A stretch of DNA of 64,000 nucleotides, from assembly GCA_963835525.1 (NCBI GenBank), contig CAWIFM010000008.1, positions 124,001-188,000 on the forward strand, given 5' to 3'. Of this stretch, positions 27,035 through 35,911 are shown piece by piece. Position numbers and translations under genes: made by a program. Source of the stretch: DASSUW01 sp963835525 (GTDB lineage Bacteria; Actinomycetota; Thermoleophilia; Solirubrobacterales; Solirubrobacteraceae). Under the pieces are notes generated by a model. It saw only the letters and a list, made by a program, of their open reading frames with translations. It was not told the DNA's origin and searched no databases. The first letter of the stretch is position 1; each line of letters begins with the position of its first letter.

Positions 27035-27592
27035 TCAGGGGCGGTAGGTGAAGCGGATCGGCGCGCTGCTGGACTCCGTCTCCCAGGCGCTCGTCGCGTC
27101 GGCCCACACGGTGCCGTCGGCGGCAGCGGGCTCGCCGTCCGGGCAGCGCAGCGCGAACCGCACGCTGCGCGTGAGCTGGGTGGGGGCGAGCGATCCGGGC
27201 GGGATCCGCGGCCGCGCGATCTCGGGCGGCGGGAAGTAGCGGACCAGCGGCACGTCCTCGCCGCCGCAGCGCAGCCGCGCCTCGAGGCTGACGCGGATCC
27301 GCGTCATGCCCTGCTTGTCGCGGCCGACCGCCGTCGGCCGGAGCTCCGGCGCTCCCAGGCGCACCGGCGCGGGCGCGGGACCGCCGGAGACGGCCTCGAT
27401 CCCGCCGAGCTCCAGGATCGCCTCGGGCGCCGTCGCGTCGGAGGCCGGCACCGTCACGCGGCGCGCCTCGACGCCGTGGCCGGCGCGCATGCCGGCATCG
27501 GGCGCCGCCACCTGCGGCTGCTCGCGTGGCGGCGCCGGGTCGTCGCCGCCGCAGCCGGCCAACACAAGGAGCACAACGACCGCTCTACGCAT
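27035..27592 (-). CDS. Hypothetical lipoprotein (185 aa)
   Basis: MRRAVVVLLVLAGCGG: lipobox LAGC with Cys at 14, so it is probably a membrane-anchored lipoprotein. A Pro/Ala-rich linker follows, and the rest is a beta-rich domain with two Cys (RLRCGGED, FALRCPDGE) that may form a disulphide. No family recognised. It stands alone, downstream of the tRNA-Ser gene and divergent from the S15 peptidase. Confidence 0.7.
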   Translation of the reverse strand: MRRAVVVLLVLAGCGGDDPAPPREQPQVAAPDAGMRAGHGVEARRVTVPASDATAPEAILELGGIEAVSGGPAPAPVRLGAPELRPTAVGRDKQGMTRIRVSLEARLRCGGEDVPLVRYFPPPEIARPRIPPGSLAPTQLTRSVRFALRCPDGEPAAADGTVWADATSAWETESSSAPIRFTYRP

Positions 27593-27683
27593 CGCTCCGA
27601 GCGTACGCCCGGGTCGCCGGCGCGGGAATCCCCCGATTGCGGGACCGCAAGCATCGGCCGCGACGCGCGTTCAGGACTTCGTG

Positions 27684-29492
27684 ATGATCGCCACACGACT
27701 CCTCCTCCTGGCGGGCGCCCTCCTGCTCGCCCTCGCCGCCCCCGCGGCCGCCGCGCCGACCCACTACGTGACGATGTCCGACGGCGCGAGCATCGCGCTC
27801 AACGTCAAGGTCCCCGGCCACTGCACGGCCGCCACGCCGTGCCCCGCCTACTTCGAGATGTCGGGCTACGAGAGCGGCTCGGACGAGGGCCAGACGCCGA
27901 TCGGCCACGTGGCCGGGCCGACGGGACTCCCGGTGCCCGCCCAGACCGGCACGCGCGAGGCGCACGCCAAGTATTTCGAGGACCGCTACGTGACCGTGCT
28001 CGCGAGCCTGCGCGGCACGGGCTGCTCGTCGGGCGAGTTCGACGTGTTCAGCTGGCGCTCGGCGCTCGACGGCCGTGAGGTGATCGACGATTGGATTGCC
28101 AAGCAGCCGTGGTCGAACGGCGACGTGGCGATCTTCGGGCACTCCTACAGCGGCCTCACGGGCATGATGGTCGCCTCCACGCGGCCGAAGCACCTGCGCG
28201 CGGTCAGCACCTCCGGCCTGATCGGCGACCTCTACCGCGACATCGTCTATCCGGGCGGCGTCACCAACTACGGCTTCCCGCTGCTGTGGACCGGCGCCGT
28301 GCGGCCGGTGTATGACATCGGCGGCGGCACGGCCGGCGGCCTGATCCCGCCTGAGAGCACGAGCGCCCAGTGCGCGGCCAACCAGGCCGGCCGCTCGCGC
28401 ACGATCCTCGAGGACCCGCTCATCCAGGGCCTCGACGACACCGACAGCGAGTGGTACCGCTCGCGCTCGCTCGTCACCTACGTCGAGCGGATCCAGGTGC
28501 CGGTCCACATCACGGCCGCCTACCAGGACGAGCAGACCGGCGGCCGCGGCCCGACCAACGTCTTCGACCACCTGCCCGCGGGGATCCCGAAGCGGCTCGT
28601 GCTGGTCAACGGCGAGCACGGCACGCAGACCGACCCGCACCTGATGAAGGACCGCGCCGCCTGGCTCGACCACTGGCTGCTCGGCAAGCCCGGCTTCGAC
28701 GGCACCACGTCCCGCGTGCTCCTCGGCTACCAGGGCGAAGGCCGCGTAGTGGGGGAGATCGACTCCGACGGCTTCCCGCTCGGCCAGACGCAGTTCACCG
28801 ACGTCTACGCCAATGTTGAGGGTCTGACCCTCAACAGGGGTGAGGTGACGCAGGGAAGTGCGAGTTGGGTGAACGGTTCGCGCCGGCAGTCGTATGCGCA
28901 CCTGGCCGGATCGAGCACCGGCGGCGAGGTGACGAGCCCGGGCGGGCCGGACGAGCTCGAGCTGGCGATGCGCTTCGACGAGGCGACGGCGATCGCGGGG
29001 CCGGTCACGGCCAACCTGTTCGTGTCGTCCAGCGCGCCCGACACCGAGCTGTTCGTGCAGCTCATCGACCGCGCGCCCGACGGCTCGCTGCTCTACCTCA
29101 ACCGCGGGATGCTGCGCGCGAGCCATCGGCAGATCGACCGCTCGCAGTCGCAGTTCACCGCCGACGGCCGGATCTACCGGCCGTGGCGCCCGCACACCGA
29201 GCGCTCGCTGGTCACGCCCGGCGAGGTCGCCGACTACCTGATCGACGTCTTCCCGGTCGGGCACGTGTTCCTGCCCGGCCACGAGCTGGTCGTCAAGGTG
29301 CACGCGCCGCCGCTCGACGACAACGACTACGCGTACGTGCAGAAGACGCTGCCGGGCGTCAACACGCTGCACTTCGGGGGCGACACTCCGTCACGCCTGA
29401 TGCTCCCGCTGATCCCGATGAGCGAGGTCCGGGACTTCCGAGCTCCGGCCGGGCCGTGCGTTTACGCGTCGATGCGCTGCATACCGGGCTAG
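27684..29492 (+). CDS. CocE/NonD-type S15 X-Pro dipeptidyl-peptidase family hydrolase, secreted
   Basis: 602 residues from ATG 27684 (GTG 27681 also open). Signal peptide with cleavage near AAAA-PTHY. An alpha/beta-hydrolase domain carries the nucleophile Ser in GHSYSG (near 155), Asp in AYQDEQTGGRG and His in NGEHGTQ; the C-terminal jelly-roll domain typical of CocE/PepX follows (VTANLFVSSSAPDTELFVQ). Family members cleave Xaa-Pro dipeptides or acyl esters. A 21-base REP palindrome (28815-28835) lies in frame at VEGLTLNRGE, between the domains. Confidence 0.87.
   Translation: MIATRLLLLAGALLLALAAPAAAAPTHYVTMSDGASIALNVKVPGHCTAATPCPAYFEMSGYESGSDEGQTPIGHVAGPTGLPVPAQTGTREAHAKYFEDRYVTVLASLRGTGCSSGEFDVFSWRSALDGREVIDDWIAKQPWSNGDVAIFGHSYSGLTGMMVASTRPKHLRAVSTSGLIGDLYRDIVYPGGVTNYGFPLLWTGAVRPVYDIGGGTAGGLIPPESTSAQCAANQAGRSRTILEDPLIQGLDDTDSEWYRSRSLVTYVERIQVPVHITAAYQDEQTGGRGPTNVFDHLPAGIPKRLVLVNGEHGTQTDPHLMKDRAAWLDHWLLGKPGFDGTTSRVLLGYQGEGRVVGEIDSDGFPLGQTQFTDVYANVEGLTLNRGEVTQGSASWVNGSRRQSYAHLAGSSTGGEVTSPGGPDELELAMRFDEATAIAGPVTANLFVSSSAPDTELFVQLIDRAPDGSLLYLNRGMLRASHRQIDRSQSQFTADGRIYRPWRPHTERSLVTPGEVADYLIDVFPVGHVFLPGHELVVKVHAPPLDDNDYAYVQKTLPGVNTLHFGGDTPSRLMLPLIPMSEVRDFRAPAGPCVYASMRCIPG
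28815..28835. repeat. REP palindrome inside the S15 peptidase gene
   Basis: GTTGAGGGTC-T-GACCCTCAAC: 10-bp perfect arms around T28825. It equals the outer ends of the four-unit array near 61.5 kb (TTGAGGGTCTGACC and GGTCTGACCCTCAA) fused into one unit. It is 21 bases, so it keeps the frame. Confidence 0.88.
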
Positions 29493-29505
29493 ATATGGTC
29501 GGCGT

Positions 29506-30702
29506 ATGGACGCATCCACCCTCGAGCGCCTTGCGGAGCTGGTAGTCGGCTTCGGGGCCAACGTTCAGCGTGATCAGATCGTCTCCGTGACGTGTGAGCC
29601 GGGCAAGGAGGACCTGACCCGCGCGATCGCGGCCAGCGCGTACCGGCGCGGGGCCAAGTTCGTGGACGTCGCGTGGTTCGATCCGTGGATCAAGCGCGCG
29701 CGGGTCGAGCACGCGCGCGAGGAGACGCTCGAGTTCGTGCCGGACTGGTACGGGTCGCGCATCCTCGCGCTCGGCGACCAGCGCGCGGCGCGGATCGGGC
29801 TGTCGGGCCCCTCGGCGCCCGGGCTGCTCGAGGACCTCGACCCGGTGCGGTCGGGCAAGGACCGCCTGCCCGCGGTCAAGGAGTCCGGGAAGGTCGTCAA
29901 CGACCGCACGACCAACTGGTCGATCATCCCCGCGCCGTCGCCGGCGTGGGCCTCGCTCGTGTTCCCCGACCTGCCCCCGGAGGAGGCGCTGGCCGCGCTC
30001 GACGAGCGGATCCTGCACATCCTGCGGCTCGACGAGGACGACCCGATCGCCGCCTGGCGCGCCCGCGCCGACACGCTCGAGACGGCGGCGCGCCGGCTCA
30101 CCGACCGCGGCTTCGACGCGCTCCACTACGAGGGCCCGGGCACCGACCTGACGGTCGGCATGCTGCCCGACCACCGCTGGGACGCGGCGCGCTTCTCGAC
30201 CGTCGACGGGATCGAGCACATGCCGAACCTGCCGACCGAGGAGGTCTTCACCTCGCCCGACCCCGAGCGCGCCGACGGCCACGTCACCTCGAGCAAGCCG
30301 CTCGTGCTGGCCGACGGCACCGTCGTGCGCAACCTGCGCGTGCGCTTCGAGGGCGGCCGCGCGGTGCAGGTCGACGCCGACACGGCGCAGGACACCATGC
30401 GCACGATCACCGGGCACGACGAGGGGGCGGCGCGCCTCGGCGAGGTGGCGCTGGTCGACGACGAGGGCCGGATCGGCAAGCTCGACACCGTCTTCTACGA
30501 CACGCTGATCGACGAGAACGCGGCGAGCCACATCGCGCTCGGCCAGGGCTTCCCGTTCCTGCTGCCCGAGCAGATCCGCGACCGCGTCAACGAGAGTCAG
30601 ATCCACATCGACTTCATGATCGGCTCGCCGGAGATGACGGTCACGGGCATCACGCGCGAGGGCGAGCGCGTCCCCGTGCTGGTGCGGGGCAAGTGGCAGT
30701 AA
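29506..30702 (+). CDS. M29-type (AmpS/PepS) aminopeptidase
   Basis: 398 residues, no signal peptide. The thermophilic-aminopeptidase fold is shown by TDLTVGMLPDHRWD, the metal-ligand segments NLPTEEVFTSPD and ALVDDEGRIGKLDTVFYDTL, and HIALGQGFPF with IHIDFMIGS near the end. The family uses a cobalt or zinc pair to remove N-terminal residues from peptides in the cytoplasm. It starts 13 bases after the S15 peptidase gene, so the two may act in sequence on imported peptides. Confidence 0.9.
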   Translation: MDASTLERLAELVVGFGANVQRDQIVSVTCEPGKEDLTRAIAASAYRRGAKFVDVAWFDPWIKRARVEHAREETLEFVPDWYGSRILALGDQRAARIGLSGPSAPGLLEDLDPVRSGKDRLPAVKESGKVVNDRTTNWSIIPAPSPAWASLVFPDLPPEEALAALDERILHILRLDEDDPIAAWRARADTLETAARRLTDRGFDALHYEGPGTDLTVGMLPDHRWDAARFSTVDGIEHMPNLPTEEVFTSPDPERADGHVTSSKPLVLADGTVVRNLRVRFEGGRAVQVDADTAQDTMRTITGHDEGAARLGEVALVDDEGRIGKLDTVFYDTLIDENAASHIALGQGFPFLLPEQIRDRVNESQIHIDFMIGSPEMTVTGITREGERVPVLVRGKWQ

Positions 30703-30748
30703 GCGGGCCGTAGGGCTGCCGTAGGTGCGCGGGGCGAGAGTCCCGGCC

Positions 30749-31516
30749 ATGAACCGACTCCTCCCCCTCGCCGCCCTGGTCGCGGCCACCGTCGCCCTCC
30801 CCTCAGTGGCGCAGGGCGCCACCCTCGAGCGGTACTCCGGCATCTCCGGCACGATGCAGCTCACCGCCGCGCCCGCCGAGACGAACCTCATCACGGTCGA
30901 GGACCGCCCGCTGTCGGTCGTGATCATCGACAACGCCGGTCCGCTCAAGCTCAAGCGCGCCACCGGGTGCGTGCGGCTCGACTCCAACTCGGCCCGCTGC
31001 TTCCTCACCAAGCAGGTCTGGCTCGACCTCGGCGACCGCAACGATGTGGCCTCGGTCGCGTCGCGCCACGCGGTGTCGATCAACGGCGGCGCCGGCGACG
31101 ACCGGTACTACGCGATCGGCGCCGACGCGCCGTCGCGCGTCGAGTTCGACGGCGGCTTCGGCGTCGACACGGCCAGCTACTTCTTCGCCACCGAGGGCGT
31201 GCGCGTCGGCGTCGACGGGATGCCGTTCGACGGCCGCTCCGGCGACAACGACCGCATCGATCGCACGGTCGAGACGGTGCTCGGCTCGCAGTTCGACGAC
31301 GTGCTCACGGGCGCCTCCCGCGAACAGCAGCTCTTCGGCTTCGACGGTGACGACAAGATCGCCGGCGGCAAGGGCTCCGACGTGCTCGACGGCGGCTCCG
31401 GCGACGACCGCATCGACGCCCGCGACGGCGAGCTCGACACCATCGACTGCGGCATCGGCATGCTCGACGTGCTGACGGCCGACCCGGTCGAGTCGTCGAT
31501 CCTCGGCTGCCCCTGA
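30749..31516 (+). CDS. Secreted protein with RTX-like calcium-binding repeats
   Basis: 255 residues from ATG 30749. Signal peptide (LLPLAALVAATVALPSVAQG). Glycine/aspartate nonapeptides occur as GGAGDDRYY and later AGGKGSDVLDGGSGDDRID, the calcium beta-roll pattern of hemolysin-type proteins, though only a few copies. Cys residues pair around the N-terminal domain and the C-terminal IDCGIGML. The protein is probably extracellular; no enzyme domain is present. The tRNA-Ser(GGA) gene follows 36 bases downstream. Confidence 0.75.
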   Translation: MNRLLPLAALVAATVALPSVAQGATLERYSGISGTMQLTAAPAETNLITVEDRPLSVVIIDNAGPLKLKRATGCVRLDSNSARCFLTKQVWLDLGDRNDVASVASRHAVSINGGAGDDRYYAIGADAPSRVEFDGGFGVDTASYFFATEGVRVGVDGMPFDGRSGDNDRIDRTVETVLGSQFDDVLTGASREQQLFGFDGDDKIAGGKGSDVLDGGSGDDRIDARDGELDTIDCGIGMLDVLTADPVESSILGCP

Positions 31517-31526
31517 CCGCTGCCGT

Positions 31527-33285
31527 TCAGCCGCTACGCTGCCTCTCTTCCAGGAGAGGTGCCGGAGCGGCTGAACGGGCACGACTGGAAATCGTGTGAC
31601 GGGGGTCAACCTCGTCCGAGGGTTCGAATCCCTCCCTCTCCGCTGGCAGGTATCGCCACGCGACCACGGCGCCGTGCACGTTGCCGTGGATGTGATCCGC
31701 GCCGACGAGGTCGACGACGCCGTCGGCCTCCAGCACGGCGCGGACGTGCGGCTTGACGCGGGCCAGCCGCAGGGTCACACCGTCGGCCTGCGTCAGCCGG
31801 TGGATCTCGGTCAGCTTCGCCGAGCCCTGGGAGTCGACGAAGTTGACGCCCTCGAGGCTGAGCACGAGCGCCCGCCGGCCGTCCTGGGGCAGCTCGCGGA
31901 TCCGGTCCTCGAGCGCCTCCGCGGTGGCGAAGAAGAGCCCGCCGTCGAGGCGCAGGACGACGATGCCCGGGAAGGTCTCGTCGTCCGGGTTCTCGTCGAT
32001 GTCGCGGAAGACCTGGGTGCCGGGCTCCCGGCCCAGCAGCGGCATCGGCGGCTGCGTCGCGACGTAGACGAGCCACAGGAGCGAGAGGGCGACGCCGATC
32101 ACGACGCCGGTGAGCACGCCGGCCGAGAGGACGCCGACGATCGCCGCGACGGCGATCCAGAAGTCGAACCGGGTGACGCGGTGGAGGCGGCGCAGCTCGG
32201 CGACGTCGATCATGCCGAAGACGACGGCGTCGATGATCACGGCGCCGAGCACGGCCTTCGGGAGGTCTGAGAACAGCGGCGCGAGGAAGACCAGCGTCGC
32301 GAGCACGAGCCCGCCGGTGATGAGCGAGGACATCTGCGTGCGGGCGCCCGACGACTCGTTGAGCGAGCTGGCCGACAAGCTCGTCGACACCGGCATCCCC
32401 TGGAACAGGCCGGCGCCGGCGTTCGCCATCCCCTGGGCGACGGACTCCTGGTCGACGTCGATGCGGTAGTGATGGCGCGCGGCGAACGCCCGCGCGTCGC
32501 CCGCGGTCTGGGAGAACCCGATCAGCAGCAAGGCGACCGCCGCGATGCCGATCGTCGCGTAGTGGTCGCCGACCAGCTCGAGGTCCGGCACCTCGGGGGT
32601 CGGGAGGCCGCTCGGCACGTTGCCGACCAGCGCGACGCCGTGCGCGCCGAGGTCGAACAGCGCCGAGGCCAGCAGCCCGGCCCGCGACGAGCACGAGCGC
32701 GCCGGGCACCGCCGGCGCGATCCGGCGCAGCACGAGCACCACGGCGAGCGCGCCGCCGCCCACGAGCAGCGTCAACGCGTCCGTCTCGCCGAGCGCCCGG
32801 ATCCACGACCCCAGCTCGCGCCACGCGTTGTCGCCCTCCGCGGAGGTGCCGGTCAGCTTCGGCAGCTCCCCGATGACGACGTCGATCGCGGCTCCCGCCA
32901 GGAACCCGGTCACCACCGCCTTCGACAGGAAGCTGGCGATCCAGCCCAGCCGGAAGAGCGCGAGCAACAGGAACAGCAGCCCGGTCGCGAGCGCGATCGC
33001 GGCGACCAGCTGCGCCGCCTCCCCGCCGGCGAGGCCGGTGACCAGGACCGCGCCGCCGGCGACGGCGGCGAGCGATGAGCTCGGTCCCGTCGAGATGTGC
33101 CGGGACGTGGCGAAGAGCGCGTAGATGATCCCGCCGGCCGCCGCGGCGTAGAGCCCGTTCTGCAGCGGGACGCCGGCGATGCCCGCATAGCCGAGGTTCT
33201 TCGGCACGATCAGCGCCGTGACCGCGATCCCCGCGGCGACGTCGCTGCGCAGCCAGCGGCGGTCGTAATGGGTCAGCCAGGTCAT
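31527..33285 (-). pseudogene. SulP-family anion transporter with STAS domain, one apparent frameshift
   Basis: ATG 33283-33285 overlaps the TGA of the DUF2252 gene. MTWLTHYDRRWLRSDVAAG, ALIVPKNLGYAGIAGVPLQ and GLYAAAAGGIIYALFATSRH are typical SulP openings, followed by about 12 membrane segments and a cytoplasmic STAS domain (RRALVLSLEGVNFVDSQGSA). One extra base near 32676-32683 moves the frame between VLVLVAG and LLASALFD; otherwise the gene is complete (about 585 aa). SulP proteins carry sulfate, bicarbonate or similar anions. The frame continues past the STAS domain antisense through the tRNA-Ser gene to TGA 31527, so the true C-terminus is probably shorter. Confidence 0.85.
31553..31642 (+). 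tRNA. tRNA-Ser (anticodon GGA)
   Basis: Acceptor arms GGAGAGG (31553-31559) and CCTCTCC (31635-31641), discriminator G31642. The anticodon stem CACGA/TCGTG holds the loop CTGGAAA with anticodon GGA at 31587-31589, reading UCC. The T arm is GAGGG-TTCGAAT-CCCTC, and a long variable arm (GACGGGGGTCAACCTCGTC) marks class II. CCA is not encoded. The 3' end of the SulP reading frame runs antisense through the whole gene. Confidence 0.97.
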
Positions 33286-34538
33286 ACGCCGCGCTCGGCG
33301 GCGGCCCGGCCCTCGCGCACGGCCCGCTCGAGCGCGGTGTGGTCCCGCTGCGTCTGGTCCGCGTACGCCTCCGCGAACCTGGCGAGCGCCCGGTCGAACG
33401 CATCGCCGGATCCGAGATAGGCGGCGATCGCGACGCGATCGCCGGAGCGGGCGTGGGCGCGCGCGAGGGTCCAGCCGCAGAGCGTGACGTAGACGGTAAG
33501 GCGGGTCGCGGACATCTCCTCCACGTCGGCGCCCAGCTTCCAGTCCCACAACTGCCGCAGGTAGTAGTCGCGCGGCGTGTCGTCGACCCAGCCGGCGCGC
33601 AGCCAGCCGAGGAAGATGTCGCCGTCCACCTGCATGAGGCGCTGCCCGTGGACGACGCGCTGCCCGTGGTTGCGGACCGCGCGGCGGCCGGCGTAGCGCT
33701 CGAGCACGGACGGCCCGGCCTGCTTGACCTGGAGGAAGAGCGGGTCGTCGCCGTCGCGGCCGATCAGCAGGACGACCCACGCGCGGGTCCCGACGCTGCC
33801 GACCCCGCCGACCCGGCGGGCCATGTGCGCGTAGCGGTAGCCCTCGAGCAGGTGTTTGCGGTCGACCGGCAGGCTGCGGCGGTAGGCACGGAGCAGCGGC
33901 AGGATCTGCTCCTCGACGTCGACGCCGGGGAACAGGTCCTCGATCGGGACGATCCGCGGCGGACGGCTCACGAAGCGCGGCCTGCCGTCGACGCACTCGG
34001 TCAGCTTCGACAGCGCGCGCAGATGGTCCTTGGTCCGCGCGCCCGCGACGCGCCGCTTGAACTGGCTGCGCTCCTTCTCGGTCACGCTGTCGCCCAGGTG
34101 GCTGAGGATGCGCCCGACGTCGAGCCGGGCGTACCAGAGCTCGAGGTTCCGCAAGGCGGCGAACTCGCGCATCGCCTCGCGGTAGGAGCGCACGGCGGCC
34201 TCCACCGCCTCGCGCCGCGCCGGCCTCTCGAGGCCGAGCTCGCGACCCGCGACGGCCACGCTGGCGGCAAGCCGCTTGACGTCCCACTCGAACGGGCCTT
34301 GAGCGGTCTCGTCGAAGTCGTTGATGTCGAACACCAGCTCACGATCGGGCGCCGCGAAGCCGCCGAAGTTCGAGAGGTGCGCATCCCCGCACAGCTGGAC
34401 GGTCAGGCCCGTGTGCGGCACGGCGGCGAGGTCGGCGGCCATCAGCGCGGCCGCGCCGCGGAAGAACGCGAACGGCGAGGCCAGCATCCGCACGGCCTTG
34501 CCGCGCGCCGCCCGGTCGGCCACGTCGATCTCATCCAT
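33282..34538 (-). CDS. DUF2252 family protein
   Basis: 418 residues from ATG 34536-34538. MLASPFAFFRGAAALMAADL, QLCGDAHLSNFGGFAAPDRE and FDINDFDETAQGPFEWDVK are hallmark DUF2252 motifs; the fold is related to aminoglycoside-phosphotransferase/kinase proteins and the Gly-Asp-His and Asn-Asp-Phe-Asp motifs could hold catalytic or metal-binding residues. Activity is unknown. Most members have about 40 more N-terminal residues before RMLxSPFAFFRG, so this one is short or starts upstream. It is coupled by ATGA to the SulP gene, a hint that the two act together. Confidence 0.85.
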   Translation of the reverse strand: MDEIDVADRAARGKAVRMLASPFAFFRGAAALMAADLAAVPHTGLTVQLCGDAHLSNFGGFAAPDRELVFDINDFDETAQGPFEWDVKRLAASVAVAGRELGLERPARREAVEAAVRSYREAMREFAALRNLELWYARLDVGRILSHLGDSVTEKERSQFKRRVAGARTKDHLRALSKLTECVDGRPRFVSRPPRIVPIEDLFPGVDVEEQILPLLRAYRRSLPVDRKHLLEGYRYAHMARRVGGVGSVGTRAWVVLLIGRDGDDPLFLQVKQAGPSVLERYAGRRAVRNHGQRVVHGQRLMQVDGDIFLGWLRAGWVDDTPRDYYLRQLWDWKLGADVEEMSATRLTVYVTLCGWTLARAHARSGDRVAIAAYLGSGDAFDRALARFAEAYADQTQRDHTALERAVREGRAAAERGV

Positions 34539-34646
34539 GGACGGTCCCGAGCATCTCAGCGCCGTCGCGCCCGCGCCATCGTGCGCACCAGCCGACGAGA
34601 GTCGCGCGTGCACGCCCGTCTTGCGCCGGGTATCCCGGCCTCCGGA

Positions 34647-35846
34647 GTGCGCGCGCGGTTGCTCATCGCGACGGTCCTGGTCTTCGCCGCGTGCGGCGGC
34701 GAGGACCGCCGGGCCGGCACGCCGGCCGTGAGCGAGGACGTCGGCGGCGGCAACGCGACCTACTGCGCGATCGGCGCGCTGGAGAAGCCCGAGTCGACGG
34801 CGGTGCGGCGCTTCAACCAGACCCACCGCGACGACGGCTTCACCGCGCGCTTCCAGGCGCTCGACGGCTACGGGCGGATCCCTGACGTCTGCGACGTCGC
34901 GCTGATCGACTCCGCGTGGCTCGCCCACCACGTGCAGACGGGCCTGATCGCCGACCTCACCGAGCGCGTCGAGAAGCGCAAGGACGACTTCGTGGGCGCG
35001 GCCCTCGAGCTCGCCCGCTACGACGACAGGTACTGGGCGCTCCCGCGCTTCGTCGACGTCGGCTTCCTCTACTACGACACGCCGAACGCGGGGACGCCGC
35101 CCTTCACCTGGCAGGAGGCGTACGGGATCGGCCGGCGCGCGAACGGCCTCGTCTACGCGGGCGCGCGCGGGCCGGAGCTGGCGCTGCACTTCCTCGAGCT
35201 CGCGTACTCGGCGGGTGGGAGCGTGCTGGCCGAGGACGGCAGAGCGAGCGAGCTCGACAGCCCGGAGAACCTGCGCGCGCTGGAGCTGATGAGCCGCGGG
35301 GTCGCACGCGGCGCGGTGCCGCGGTCGGTGATGCGGATGAACACGGGCGACGCGCGGCTCGCGTTCGCGCAGGGCGCGACGGTGCTGCGCGACTGGGCGT
35401 TCGGCTTCCGCGCGCTGCGGGTCGGGCACTGGTCGTCGGACTACGAGATCATCGACCTGCCCGGGTTCGGCGACCGGCCGGCGGTCCCGGTGCTGCTCGG
35501 CCGGGGCGTCGTCGTCGCCGAGGACGCCAAGACCGAGCCGGCCGCGCTTGCCCTCGCCGAGTACCTGACCGGTCGCCACGAGGCGGTGCGCGTCGCCAGG
35601 CGCTACCGCCTGCCGACCGCGCTGTCGGAGTCCTACGCGGGCTCCGCGGTGCTCGACTACCTGCCGTACTCGCTCGAGCTCGAGCGCGCGCTCGAGAGCG
35701 GCCGCGCGCACCCGATCACACCGCACTGGCCGGAGATGGCGGAGGCGATCGCCGGCCGCGTCCACGCGGCGCTCACGGGCCGCATGACGCCACGCGAGGC
35801 GCTCGCCGCCGCCGACCGCGACGTGGCGACGCTGCTCGCCGGCTAG
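34647..35846 (+). CDS. Extracellular solute-binding lipoprotein
   Basis: 399 residues from GTG 34647, chosen because it directly precedes the signal RARLLIATVLVFAAC; Cys is the lipid-attachment residue. The rest matches type 1 solute-binding proteins of sugar ABC transporters (FNQTHRDDGFTARFQ, DVALIDSAWLAHHVQTGLI, FTWQEAYGIGRRANG, LALAEYLTGRHEAVRVA). No permease or ATPase genes are next to it, so it is an orphan component. Divergent from the DUF2252 gene. Confidence 0.78.
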   Translation: MRARLLIATVLVFAACGGEDRRAGTPAVSEDVGGGNATYCAIGALEKPESTAVRRFNQTHRDDGFTARFQALDGYGRIPDVCDVALIDSAWLAHHVQTGLIADLTERVEKRKDDFVGAALELARYDDRYWALPRFVDVGFLYYDTPNAGTPPFTWQEAYGIGRRANGLVYAGARGPELALHFLELAYSAGGSVLAEDGRASELDSPENLRALELMSRGVARGAVPRSVMRMNTGDARLAFAQGATVLRDWAFGFRALRVGHWSSDYEIIDLPGFGDRPAVPVLLGRGVVVAEDAKTEPAALALAEYLTGRHEAVRVARRYRLPTALSESYAGSAVLDYLPYSLELERALESGRAHPITPHWPEMAEAIAGRVHAALTGRMTPREALAAADRDVATLLAG

Positions 35847-35911
35847 ACCGGCGTTGTCCGCGCGAAGACGCCGGGCTTTAGCCGCGCGGCCGGCTGCCGA
35901 TCGCCCGGCCG

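Noticed and set aside
29359..31083. A 574-codon minus-strand frame opposite the aminopeptidase
   Set aside because: Valine/Arg-rich shadow without motifs; the plus strand encodes a clear aminopeptidase.
31606..31756. Coding frames across the tRNA-Ser(GGA) gene
   Set aside because: The tRNA cloverleaf is complete; the frames are the read-through tail of SulP or its antisense.
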